Of a stretch of DNA of 64,000 nucleotides, positions 50,722 to 59,279 are shown one piece after another (positions within the stretch are counted from its first letter, which is position 1; every line of letters starts with the position of its first letter). The notes below the pieces were generated by a model. It made no database searches, had not been told where the DNA came from, and worked only from the letters and a program-made list of their open reading frames with translations. The DNA is from Flavobacterium sp. (lineage in GTDB: Bacteria > Bacteroidota > Bacteroidia > Flavobacteriales > Flavobacteriaceae). The stretch is taken from positions 2,595,871-2,659,870 of the forward strand of contig NZ_CP136574.1 in assembly GCF_035195345.1 (NCBI RefSeq), read 5' to 3'. Both the position numbers and the translations under genes were made by a program.

Positions 50722-51678
50722 TTAATTGTTTTTCAACAAACTTATAATTTGTTCTGCTAATTCAGTTCCAATTCTATCTTGAGCTTCACCTGTAGCGGCA
50801 CCAATATGTGGTGTTAATGAAATTTTTGGATGCATTAAAATTTTAATTTCTGGAGTAGGTTCATTCTCAAAAACATCTAAACCAGCGAATAATACTTTGT
50901 TATTGTCTAAAGCTTCTACAAGAGCAACTTCATCAATAACACCACCACGCGCACAATTTACAATTCCTACACCATCTTTTAATTGAGCAAATTCTTCTTT
51001 TCCAATTACATATCCATCTTGAGCAGGAACATGTAATGTAATAAAGTCAGAATGTTTAAAAATATCTTCTAAAGGTTCTGTTTTTATATCAACATTAATA
51101 AATTGACCATTGTAAAAATCTACACGAATAATAGCTTCGCTCACAAATTTATCAGCAGCAACTACTTTCATTCCTAAACCAAGAGCCATTTTAGCAACTG
51201 CTTGGCCAATACGACCAAAACCAATAATCCCTAAAGTTTTACCTCTTAATTCAACTCCATTTGCATAGGCTTTTTTTAATCCTTCAAAATGGGTGTCGCC
51301 TTCTAGTGGCATATTTCGGTTAGAATCATGTAAAAAACGTACCCCAGTAAATAAATGTGCAAATACTAATTCGGCTACACTTTCAGAAGAAGCAGCAGGT
51401 GTGTTAATTACATGTAATCCTTTTTCACGAGCATAAGTAACATCAATATTATCCATTCCAACACCACCACGACCAATGATTTTTAGTCCTGGACAAGCAT
51501 CGATAATGTCTTTACGCACTTTTGTTGCACTTCTAACTAAAATAACTTTTACATCGTGGGTATTGATGTAGTTAGCCACTTGTTCTTGTGCTACTTTTGT
51601 TGTAATTACTTCAAAACCTCCTTTTTCTAAAGCTTTGATACCGCTTTTTGAAATTCCGTCGTTTGCTAATACTTTCAT
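50722..51678 (-). CDS. D-2-hydroxyacid dehydrogenase, phosphoglycerate-dehydrogenase-like
   Basis: 318 aa. NAD-binding Rossmann domain with GKTLGIIGFGRIGQAVAKMA (GxGxxG), and catalytic residues in the usual blocks: RSATKVRKDIID, NCARGGVIDEVALV, NEPTPEIK and SLTPHIGAATGEAQ (Arg, Glu, His). Without the C-terminal ACT domain it is the short form of SerA. Directly upstream lies serC, so 3-phosphoglycerate oxidation in serine synthesis is the most likely reaction. About 35 bases separate the genes. Confidence 0.9.
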   Translation of the reverse strand: MKVLANDGISKSGIKALEKGGFEVITTKVAQEQVANYINTHDVKVILVRSATKVRKDIIDACPGLKIIGRGGVGMDNIDVTYAREKGLHVINTPAASSESVAELVFAHLFTGVRFLHDSNRNMPLEGDTHFEGLKKAYANGVELRGKTLGIIGFGRIGQAVAKMALGLGMKVVAADKFVSEAIIRVDFYNGQFINVDIKTEPLEDIFKHSDFITLHVPAQDGYVIGKEEFAQLKDGVGIVNCARGGVIDEVALVEALDNNKVLFAGLDVFENEPTPEIKILMHPKISLTPHIGAATGEAQDRIGTELAEQIISLLKNN

Positions 51679-51711
51679 TCTATATATTTTTATTCTACTA
51701 ATAACTAGTTA

Positions 51712-52782
51712 CTAAATTTTATTTTCTAATTCTTTCATTACATCAACTAACACTTGAACACTTTCAATTGGTAGAGCATTATACATGGAAGCACGATATC
51801 CACCTACCGAACGATGTCCAGCTAAACCTGAAATACCTGCAGCTTTCCACATACTGTCAAATAATGCTTCATGTTCTGGATTTACTAAAACAAATGTTGG
51901 ATTCATATTTGAACGATCTTCAGTTGCAGCAACTCCTTTAAATAAAGGGTTTCTGTCGATTTCTGAATATAATAAAGCTGCTTTAGCTTCATTTATTTTT
52001 TCAATTGCTGCAATACCACCTAATTTTTTTAACCATTGTAAAGTTAAAAGTGAAGCATAAATTGGAAACACTGGAGGTGTGTTATACATGCTCTCTTTTG
52101 AAATATGTTGTTGGTAGTCTAACATACTTGGAATTGTTCTTCCAGTTTTGCCTAAAATTTCTTCTTTAACAACAACTAGAGTTGCGCCAGCGGGTCCCAT
52201 ATTTTTTTGTGCTCCAGCATAAATTAAATCAAATTTTGAAAAATCTAAAACGCGTGAAAAAATATCAGAACTCATATCGCAAACTAAAGGAACATTTACA
52301 GTAGGAAACGATTTCATTTGTGTTCCAAAAATGGTGTTGTTACTCGTACAATGAAAATAACTTGCATCACTTGGAATTGAATAATCTTTTGGAATATGAT
52401 TGTAGTTTTCTGCTTTAGATGATGCAACAACTATAGTTTCTCCAAAATGTTTTGCTTCTTTAATAGCACTATTTGCCCATGTTCCAGTATCTAAATAAGC
52501 AGCTTTTCCATCTACTTTCATTAAATTGTATGGAACCATTAAGAATTCTAAACTGGCTCCACCCGCTAAGAATAAGGCTTGATATCCTTTGCCTTCTAAT
52601 CCTAAAAGTTCTAGAACTAAGGCTCTCGCTTCATCCATTACTGCAACAAAATCTTTGCTTCGGTGTGAAATTTCTAAAATTGATAAGCCAGAATTATTGA
52701 AATCTAAAATAGCTTGCGCCGATTTTTCAAAAACTTCTTGAGGAAGTATGCATGGACCAGCACTGTAGTTGTGTTTTTTCAT
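51712..52782 (-). CDS. serC: Phosphoserine aminotransferase
   Basis: 356 aa, normal length. PLP enzyme making phosphoserine from 3-phosphohydroxypyruvate (and also phosphohydroxythreonine for vitamin B6). Signature: KKHNYSAGPCILPQEVFEKS, SILEISHRSKDF, ALFLAGGASLEFLMVPYN, IYAGAQKNMGPAGATLVVV with the PLP lysine, and GGYRASMYNALPIESV. The ATG at 52782 is chosen. The frame extends 20 codons upstream without similarity to the family. Confidence 0.96.
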   Translation of the reverse strand: MKKHNYSAGPCILPQEVFEKSAQAILDFNNSGLSILEISHRSKDFVAVMDEARALVLELLGLEGKGYQALFLAGGASLEFLMVPYNLMKVDGKAAYLDTGTWANSAIKEAKHFGETIVVASSKAENYNHIPKDYSIPSDASYFHCTSNNTIFGTQMKSFPTVNVPLVCDMSSDIFSRVLDFSKFDLIYAGAQKNMGPAGATLVVVKEEILGKTGRTIPSMLDYQQHISKESMYNTPPVFPIYASLLTLQWLKKLGGIAAIEKINEAKAALLYSEIDRNPLFKGVAATEDRSNMNPTFVLVNPEHEALFDSMWKAAGISGLAGHRSVGGYRASMYNALPIESVQVLVDVMKELENKI

Positions 52783-52930
52783 TGTTGTGGAAGTAGTTAT
52801 TTTTGAATATTTTTTTAAAACGACAAATTTCGTAAATAACAAATAAATATCATCCTTTAATTTGATAATAATTCTATAATATTATTAACGAAAACGTTTT
52901 ATTATTAGGTAATAATTATTAAAAATGAAA

Positions 52931-53989
52931 TTATATTTTTGATAAAAAGGCTAAAGTATCAACATTGTCTGCGTAATCCCAAAGTTTAGGCTGTTGTGTT
53001 TGTCCAAAAGCAACAGAATTTTGAGCAAAACAATTAGAGACGATGCATTGAATTTGTTCAGTTTCAGTTAGTAATCGAGAATTTAATTCCTCTAAATTAT
53101 CATAGAATTCATAAAATACAGAAGAAATAGGGGATGCGTAACTACTATCTTCTTTGATTGTTAAAAATTCATTATCTAATAATTGAAAGTTACTCATTAA
53201 GAAAACCGCTTTATTGTAATCATAATTATTAGCATATTTTTCATATTTGATTACATCGCGGTATTCATACATCGCTTTGAAGAAGTTGTCAAAATTATAA
53301 CCTTTAGGAACAAAAAGTTTAGAAACATTTCTACAACCTAATCCAAAATATCTAAAAATATCTTCGCCTAATAGCACTAAATCTTCAAATGATTCTTGTC
53401 CATTTAAAATAGCTACAGAATTTCTGTTTTTACGAATAATACTTGGTTTATCTTTAAAGTAATATTCAAAATATCTAGCGGTATTATTACTTCCTGTTGC
53501 AATAACAGCATCAAAACCTTCTAATTTACCTTCAACAAACGTTATTTTTGAGTTAAGTTTTGGTTCTATAGCAATCAAATATTTTGCTAAAAATTTTAAT
53601 AAATATTGATCGTTTGAGGATGTTTTTACTAATACGTCATGACTAGAAATTAATACCGAAAGAAAATCATGAAAGCCTACTAATGGAATATTTCCAGCTA
53701 AAACTAGTCCTACTTTTTTTGTGGTTGTATTGGAGAAATCATATGGATTTATCCAGTTATTTAAGTTGTCTTCCGTTAATGCTTTTGCCCATGATTGAAT
53801 GCTAAAGTAAACGTGTTCAGGGGTAAACCAGCCATTATGCGATTGTGAAAGAGTTATTAAATCTTCAAAATCGTGAAAGAACAAATCGTTTTGTAAAACC
53901 GAAGCGTTTTTTGTATTTCTGTCTTCAGAAAATTGACGCAAGAAATTTCCTAATTCAACAAAACTCGATTTTATTTCAATTTGTAACAT
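52931..53989 (-). CDS. Acyl-CoA reductase, LuxC-like family
   Basis: 352 aa of the acyl-CoA reductase / LuxC group. Seen: WFTPEHVYFSIQSWAKAL, LVLAGNIPLVGFHDFLSVLI, KTSSNDQYLLKFLAKYL, AVIATGSNNTARYFEYYF, RKNRNSVAILNGQES and FGLGCRNVSKLFVPKGY with a conserved cysteine near the active site. Such enzymes reduce acyl-CoA to aldehyde with NAD(P)H. The substrate here is unknown. It diverges from the ferredoxin gene with about 110 bases between start codons. Confidence 0.88.
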   Translation of the reverse strand: MLQIEIKSSFVELGNFLRQFSEDRNTKNASVLQNDLFFHDFEDLITLSQSHNGWFTPEHVYFSIQSWAKALTEDNLNNWINPYDFSNTTTKKVGLVLAGNIPLVGFHDFLSVLISSHDVLVKTSSNDQYLLKFLAKYLIAIEPKLNSKITFVEGKLEGFDAVIATGSNNTARYFEYYFKDKPSIIRKNRNSVAILNGQESFEDLVLLGEDIFRYFGLGCRNVSKLFVPKGYNFDNFFKAMYEYRDVIKYEKYANNYDYNKAVFLMSNFQLLDNEFLTIKEDSSYASPISSVFYEFYDNLEELNSRLLTETEQIQCIVSNCFAQNSVAFGQTQQPKLWDYADNVDTLAFLSKI

Positions 53990-53996
53990 TTGTAAC

Positions 53997-54027
53997 TTGT
54001 TTATATTTGGTTTACATTGTATTTTTG
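53997..54027 (+). promoter_or_regulatory. Promoter of the ferredoxin gene
   Basis: TTG at 53997-53999 and TATTTTTG at 54020-54027 are 20 bases apart. Predicted start near 54034, leader about 65 bases. It lies in the divergent region shared with the acyl-CoA reductase gene. Confidence 0.55.
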
Positions 54028-54099
54028 TAGCGCAAAATTAATCATTATATTAGAATATCAAGTTTTTCTGAATTCTAATTTCTAAACATAAAAGCAAAC

Positions 54100-54450
54100 A
54101 TGGCAATTATAATAACAGACGAGTGTATCAACTGCGGGGCTTGTGAGCCTGAGTGTCCAAATACAGCAATTTATGAAGGCGCTGATGATTGGAGATGGAA
54201 AGATGGTACAAAATTAAGCGGAAAAGTAATTTTACCTGATGGAACAGAAGTTGATTCCGATGCGTCTCAAACTCCAATTTCTGATGATATTTATTACATA
54301 GTTCCTGGAAAATGTACCGAATGTAAAGGGTTTCATGAAGAACCACAATGTGCTGCGGTTTGTCCAGTAGATTGTTGTGTGCCAGATGATAATCATGTGG
54401 AGAGCGAAGAAACGTTATTAAACAGACAATCATTTTTACATAACGAATAA
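54100..54450 (+). CDS. 4Fe-4S dicluster ferredoxin
   Basis: 116 aa. Two cluster-binding sites: CINCGACEPECPNTAIYEG near the N-terminus (CxxCxxCxxxCP) and CTECKGFHEEPQCAAVCPVD CC in the second half, with a small insertion between the cysteines. This is the bacterial 2[4Fe-4S] / YfhL-type ferredoxin found beside the LuxC-like acyl-CoA reductase in flavobacteria. It is a cytoplasmic electron carrier. A hairpin follows. Confidence 0.93.
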   Translation: MAIIITDECINCGACEPECPNTAIYEGADDWRWKDGTKLSGKVILPDGTEVDSDASQTPISDDIYYIVPGKCTECKGFHEEPQCAAVCPVDCCVPDDNHVESEETLLNRQSFLHNE

Positions 54451-54471
54451 TCGTTTTTAAAATCAATAATC

Positions 54472-54505
54472 AAAGAGAATTTTCAATAGAAAGTTCTCTT
54501 TTTTG
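54472..54505 (+). terminator. Terminator of the ferredoxin gene
   Basis: AAAGAGAATTTTC and GAAAGTTCTCTTT pair over 13 bases with one mismatch around AATA, and a T-run follows. Confidence 0.75.
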
Positions 54506-54582
54506 TTTTATAGCCATAAAAAATAGGATTAGAAGTGTGTTTTTGACATTTTTTCGTTAAATTTGATAGATAGCAAATTTTT

Positions 54583-55782
54583 ATGATAAAAAAACTTACT
54601 TTTTTATTCTTGTTTTTTTCTTCGATGGTTTTCTCACAAAGTATCGAATATACAATTATTGTAAAAGATTTTGATACAGATTTGCCTATAGAAGAAGTTA
54701 CCATAACTGCTTTAAGAACACGACAAGGATTTTTAACTAATAAAGATGGGAAAGCATTTGTTAGTTTAAGTAAAAGTTCTGATTTGGAATTTATTCATTC
54801 GTCTTATAAAACCATTGTTATTAAAATAGCCACATTAAATAAAAATGAAAATGTGGTCTATATGGAGCCAAATACGCAACAACTTGAAGAATTCATTATT
54901 ACTAAAGATCATCCCCAACAAATTTTAAAGAGAATTGTTGAAAATTCTAAAGATAAAATGACAATCCCGATGAATTTAAAAATCTATTTACGGGAGTTTT
55001 ATAAACGCGATAGTGAAATAGTTTTTTTTAACGATGGATTGATTAATTTTCAAATACTTGGAAATGAAAAAAATATTAAAACAGATATTTTAGTAGAACA
55101 AAATAGAGCCGTTGGAGTTTTAGATGGAGACATTGATTCTAATATTTTAGGATATGATTTAAACAATATTATTGAAAATTATTATCAGTTTAAATATTTA
55201 GATGAAGTACTTGATAATAGTGCTAAGAAAACATATGATTTTTCCATTAAAACATATCCTTCAAATGAAGATTATTTAGTGATTAAAATTGTTCCATTTC
55301 CAGAATATCAAGGGATTCTATCCGATTTTATTATTGTGTATGATAGTAATAAAAAAATAATTGTTGAGTTGAGTTCTTATGTTTCCTCAGAAAGACTTCA
55401 AAAGTATAAAGAGAGCATGTTTGCTAGTCGAAAAGTCTATAAATTAGAATTTAAAAACACATTTCGATTGGATGGTGATGTTTACTATTTAGCCAATTCA
55501 AAAGAAGTAATTGGTTTTGAAAAACGCTACAAGAAAAAAGATCGAAGAATAGAAGTGAAAAATCACATGGTTATTACAGATTTCGATAAACAGCCTTTTG
55601 AATACAACGATAAAAATATATTTAAAGGAAAATCTCTAATCAATAAGAAAACTTCTTTTTTTACGAATTATTGGGATGTTGAATCAGGTTTTGTTTCTAC
55701 TGCAGAAGAGAAAGCGGTTATAGAAAGTCTAGGAAAAGCAAAAGAAGATATTCAAAACGAAGAGCAAAATCCTAAAGAATAA
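54583..55782 (+). CDS. Secreted protein with carboxypeptidase-regulatory-like (transthyretin-like) domain
   Basis: 399 aa. Signal peptide about 1-18 (ending MVFSQ). Residues 20-95 form a CarboxypepD_reg-like domain: IVKDFDTDLPIEEVTITAL, QGFLTNKDGKAFVSLSKSSD. This domain is common at the N-terminus of TonB-linked outer-membrane proteins, but here no beta barrel follows. The remaining 300 residues (LKIYLREFYKRDSEIVFFND; DFSIKTYPSNEDYLVIKIVP) form a domain found in related Bacteroidota proteins without known function. A TAAATTTG -7 box lies at 54558-54565. Confidence 0.85.
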   Translation: MIKKLTFLFLFFSSMVFSQSIEYTIIVKDFDTDLPIEEVTITALRTRQGFLTNKDGKAFVSLSKSSDLEFIHSSYKTIVIKIATLNKNENVVYMEPNTQQLEEFIITKDHPQQILKRIVENSKDKMTIPMNLKIYLREFYKRDSEIVFFNDGLINFQILGNEKNIKTDILVEQNRAVGVLDGDIDSNILGYDLNNIIENYYQFKYLDEVLDNSAKKTYDFSIKTYPSNEDYLVIKIVPFPEYQGILSDFIIVYDSNKKIIVELSSYVSSERLQKYKESMFASRKVYKLEFKNTFRLDGDVYYLANSKEVIGFEKRYKKKDRRIEVKNHMVITDFDKQPFEYNDKNIFKGKSLINKKTSFFTNYWDVESGFVSTAEEKAVIESLGKAKEDIQNEEQNPKE

Positions 55783-55817
55783 TTAAGCAATCTAAATGAA
55801 CTCCTTTTATTTAATAC

Positions 55818-55848
55818 TTTGATACTAATTAGGATTAAAGTATATTTG
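55818..55848 (+). promoter_or_regulatory. Promoter of ychF
   Basis: TTTG at 55818-55821 and TATATTTG at 55841-55848 are separated by exactly 19 bases, a perfect consensus. Predicted start near 55855, about 20 bases before the ATG. Confidence 0.75.
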
Positions 55849-55873
55849 CGCACTTTTAAAAAATACATTCAGA

Positions 55874-56968
55874 ATGAAAGCAGGAATTGTAGGATTGCCA
55901 AATGTTGGAAAATCAACTTTATTTAATTGTTTATCAAACGCTAAAGCGCAGAGTGCTAACTTTCCGTTTTGTACTATAGAACCAAATATTGGTGTGGTAA
56001 ACGTTCCAGATCCACGTATTGCTCGTTTAGAGGAATTGGTGAAGCCAGAGCGTGTTCAAATGGCAACAGTAGATATCGTAGATATTGCAGGTTTGGTAAA
56101 AGGAGCAAGTAAAGGAGAAGGTTTAGGAAATCAATTCCTAGGAAACATTAGAGAATGTAATGCTATTATTCACGTTTTACGTTGTTTTGATAACGATAAT
56201 ATTGTGCACGTTGATGGTAATGTAAATCCAATACGCGATAAAGAAACCATCGATATTGAATTGCAATTAAAAGATTTGGAAACAGTTGAAAAACGTTTGG
56301 AAAAAACCAATCGTGCTGCCAAAACTGGAAATAAAGAAGCCCAAGCTGAAAAAGCATTGTTAGATAGAATTCGTGAGACTTTGATGGAAGCAAAATCGGC
56401 TCGTACGGTGGTTCCTCAAAATCAAGATGAGGTGGATATGATGGAAGAATTCCAATTAATCACCACAAAACCTGTTTTGTATGTTTGTAACGTAGACGAG
56501 GCTTCAGCTGTAAACGGAAACAAATATGTTGACCAAGTTCGTGAGTTAGTAAAAGATGAAAATGCAGAAGTGATTATTCTTTCAGTAGGAGCAGAAGCAG
56601 ATATTACCGAATTAGAAAGCTACGAAGAGCGTCAAGTGTTTTTAGAAGACATGGGATTAACAGAGCCAGGTTCGGCTGTATTAATTCGTGCAGCGTATAA
56701 ATTATTAAAATTGCAAACGTATTTTACGGCTGGTGTTAAAGAAGTTCGCGCTTGGACTATTAACATCGGAGATACAGCACCAAAAGCAGCAGGAGTTATC
56801 CATACCGATTTCGAAAAAGGATTCATCCGTGCTGAAGTGATTGCATTTGAAGATTTCTCTAACTTTGGTTCTGAAGCTAAAGTAAAAGAAGCTGGAAAGT
56901 TAAGAGTAGAAGGAAAAGAATACATTGTAAAAGATGGTGATGTAATGCACTTTAGATTTAATGTGTAA
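55874..56968 (+). CDS. ychF: Redox-regulated ATPase YchF (Obg-like ATPase)
   Basis: 364 aa, normal length. The G1 motif is GIVGLPNVGKSTLFNCLS. G3 is DIVDIAGLVKGASKGEGLGN. The specificity motif is CNVDEAS rather than NKxD, the change that makes the family ATP-specific. The C-terminal TGS domain has AGVKEVRAWTINIGDTAPKA and FIRAEVIAFEDF. YchF binds ribosomes and links to stress responses. It lies with a membrane methyltransferase gene 31 bases downstream. Confidence 0.97.
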   Translation: MKAGIVGLPNVGKSTLFNCLSNAKAQSANFPFCTIEPNIGVVNVPDPRIARLEELVKPERVQMATVDIVDIAGLVKGASKGEGLGNQFLGNIRECNAIIHVLRCFDNDNIVHVDGNVNPIRDKETIDIELQLKDLETVEKRLEKTNRAAKTGNKEAQAEKALLDRIRETLMEAKSARTVVPQNQDEVDMMEEFQLITTKPVLYVCNVDEASAVNGNKYVDQVRELVKDENAEVIILSVGAEADITELESYEERQVFLEDMGLTEPGSAVLIRAAYKLLKLQTYFTAGVKEVRAWTINIGDTAPKAAGVIHTDFEKGFIRAEVIAFEDFSNFGSEAKVKEAGKLRVEGKEYIVKDGDVMHFRFNV

Positions 56969-56999
56969 TATCTAGTTTACTAATAAAATAAATTCAACT

Positions 57000-57752
57000 A
57001 TGGCATTACAAGAAGAATTTGAAAAACAAGGACTTTGGCTCTTTAGATATAGAGGTGTTTTACCTATCATTATTTTGGTAATAGGTTTTGTGCTTTTTAT
57101 TCAAACAGAATTAAATCCTGATTCTTTTTTTCTAAAAAATTCCCCATACGAGATTTATTTTGAAATGTTTTGTCTTGCAATTGGACTCTTTGGCTTATTC
57201 ATTAGAATTTGCGTTATTGGGTTTACACCTAAAAACACTTCGGGTAGAACTGTAAAAAATCAAGTGGCTGATACTTTGAATACAAAAGGAATGTATTCTT
57301 TAGTAAGACATCCTTTGTATGTGGGAAATTATTTCATGTGGCTTGGACCCGCAATTTTATCTGGAAATTTTTGGTTTGTTGTGGCATTCTCCCTTTCCTA
57401 TTGGGTATATTATGAAAGAATAATGTATGCAGAGGAGCAGTTTTTAAGAAATAAATTCGGAAGTATTTATACCGATTGGTCTAATAAAGTACCAGTATTT
57501 GTCCCTGATTTTAAAAATTTCATAAAGGCTGATTTGTCCTTAAGTTGGAAAAAAGTAGTGCGAAAAGAGATTACAGGTATCTTTGTTTTATTTGCTATTT
57601 TCTTTGTTTTCGATTATGTTGGGATTTACCTAAAAAATGATGAAGCACCAAATCCTTTTCTATTATATGGTATGATATTTTTATTAATTGCCATTGTAAT
57701 TATTAAAATTATTAAGAAAAAAACCGATTGGTTAAAACAAGAAAATAGGTAA
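57000..57752 (+). CDS. Membrane methyltransferase of the ICMT/PEMT type
   Basis: 250 aa with four to six hydrophobic helices. The catalytic core is LVRHPLYVGNYFMWLGPAIL, then WVYYERIMYAEEQFLRNKFG, the usual layout of isoprenylcysteine carboxyl methyltransferase-like enzymes (RHPxYxG and EExxL). Substrates in bacteria are membrane lipids or unknown. Two helices (about 190-230) and a basic tail follow. It is likely to be co-transcribed with ychF. Confidence 0.85.
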   Translation: MALQEEFEKQGLWLFRYRGVLPIIILVIGFVLFIQTELNPDSFFLKNSPYEIYFEMFCLAIGLFGLFIRICVIGFTPKNTSGRTVKNQVADTLNTKGMYSLVRHPLYVGNYFMWLGPAILSGNFWFVVAFSLSYWVYYERIMYAEEQFLRNKFGSIYTDWSNKVPVFVPDFKNFIKADLSLSWKKVVRKEITGIFVLFAIFFVFDYVGIYLKNDEAPNPFLLYGMIFLLIAIVIIKIIKKKTDWLKQENR

Positions 57753-57809
57753 GTTTAGTTATAAAATATTTTGGCATAAGTTTTGTCTTGCTATTTTAAA
57801 CTAACAACC

Positions 57810-58475
57810 ATGAAAAATTACCTAATTCTTTTAGCGGGAACGCTTTTATTTACATCTTGTAAAGAATCTGCTATAGAAAATAGTTTTATCTATTTTTCTG
57901 AAGCCCAGCCCACCAATGTTGATGCTATAATTGAATTTCCTAAAAAGTTTGTTCGAACGTATACAATGGATTATTCGCATCGTTTGGTAGTGGAGCCAAA
58001 ATGCGCTTATATTAAAGAAATTGAAACCATTACCTCTTTAAAATCAGAATTGGATTCTATTCCCGAATTAGAATTTCGAAACAATCAAGTTTATGATAAA
58101 TCTGAAAGTAAAGCTTATAAAACGTTTATAAAAGGCGATACAATTACGTTCGAAATAGAACGTTTAGATACTATTTTTTCCTTTGCAGAAAATGAAATAG
58201 CGAAACAATATAAATCTTCGTTAGTTTTAAATAAGGAAGTAGATGGGAAATACCAAACCAGTATTCTGAAATTATCTACTATTGGAGTAAGTCATACTCA
58301 ACTAGCAACCAAAAAAGATTTTACTAAATTAAAATCCGAACTTAAAATTCCATTTGTTACTGAAATGAGTAAAAACGATACACTTCACGTTGTTTTAACG
58401 CCATCTCGTGCCGATTTTAGAAAGTTATTACGAAAAGAAGGTTTTGAGTACGAAAGCAATTACTTGTTTAAATAA
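57810..58475 (+). CDS. Lipoprotein of unknown function
   Basis: 221 aa. Lipobox LLFTSC with Cys at about residue 17. The rest contains FIYFSEAQPTNVDAIIEFPK, RTYTMDYSHRLVVEPKCAYI and LHVVLTPSRADFRKLLRKEG, with no family I can name. The start is the ATG at 57810. The frame extends nine codons upstream to another start whose product would lose the normal lipoprotein signal. It ends 6 bases before the TIGR02117 gene, so the two form a transcript. Confidence 0.75.
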   Translation: MKNYLILLAGTLLFTSCKESAIENSFIYFSEAQPTNVDAIIEFPKKFVRTYTMDYSHRLVVEPKCAYIKEIETITSLKSELDSIPELEFRNNQVYDKSESKAYKTFIKGDTITFEIERLDTIFSFAENEIAKQYKSSLVLNKEVDGKYQTSILKLSTIGVSHTQLATKKDFTKLKSELKIPFVTEMSKNDTLHVVLTPSRADFRKLLRKEGFEYESNYLFK

Positions 58476-58481
58476 AAAGCT

Positions 58482-59153
58482 ATGAAAATCATCAAAAAAC
58501 TGCTGAAATATTTAGCGATTTTCATTCTATCATTGTTGACGTATTTGTTAATCGTAACGTTGTTGTCTTTTGTTTCGGTAAATGAAGATTTTGCTGAAAA
58601 CCATCAAGAAATTCCAATCTACATTCTAACAAATGGCGTTCATACAGATGTTCTTCTACCTATTAAAAACGAACATTATGATTGGTCAAACCAACTGAAA
58701 TTTGAACATACTAAATCAAAAGATACTACATATCAATATGTTGCTTTGGGTTGGGGTGATAAAGGTTTTTACTAAGAAACGCCCACTTGGGCAGATTTGA
58801 AAGCAAGTACAGCTTTGAAAGCTGCTTCTGGATTGAGTACAACGGCAATGCATGTAACCTTTTACAAAGATTTGAAAGAAAGTAAGTCTTGTAAGAAACT
58901 TCAAATTTCTTCTGATAATTACAAAAAGTTGATTCTATTCATTAATGAATCTTTTAAAACCAAATCAGGTGAATTTTTAAAAATTGAAACGGATGCAGTT
59001 TACGGAAAACACGACGTTTTTTATGAAGCCAACGGAAGTTATTCGTTATTTTATACTTGCAATTCTTGGGCAAATCAAGCCCTAAAAGCAGCCAATCAAA
59101 AAGCTGCTCTTTGGACAATTTCAGATAGTGGGATTTTTAGACATTATGAGTAG
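58482..59153 (+). pseudogene. TIGR02117 / DUF2459 family gene interrupted by one in-frame stop
   Basis: Two frames in the same phase, 58482-58775 and 58776-59153, form one protein of about 220 codons split by a TAA at 58773-58775. The upstream part has an N-terminal membrane helix (KLLKYLAIFILSLLTYLLIV), NGVHTDVLLPI and YVALGWGDKGFY. The downstream part continues ETPTWADLKASTALKAASGL and then YTCNSWANQALKAAN. In related proteins a residue such as Leu is expected between FY and ETPTW, so a TTA to TAA change would explain the stop. There is no frameshift. It could be a nonsense mutation, a sequencing error, or recoded. The family has no firm function. Confidence 0.8.
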
Positions 59154-59279
59154 TTAGAAAATCTTTTTTTCCTTCTCTTTTTTCTATCTTCTTAACCATA
59201 TTTTGTCAATAACTTATCGGTTTTTCGCTTCTAAAATTTGGAGATAAATGCTATATTGCACAAAATCCAAATTCTGTCT

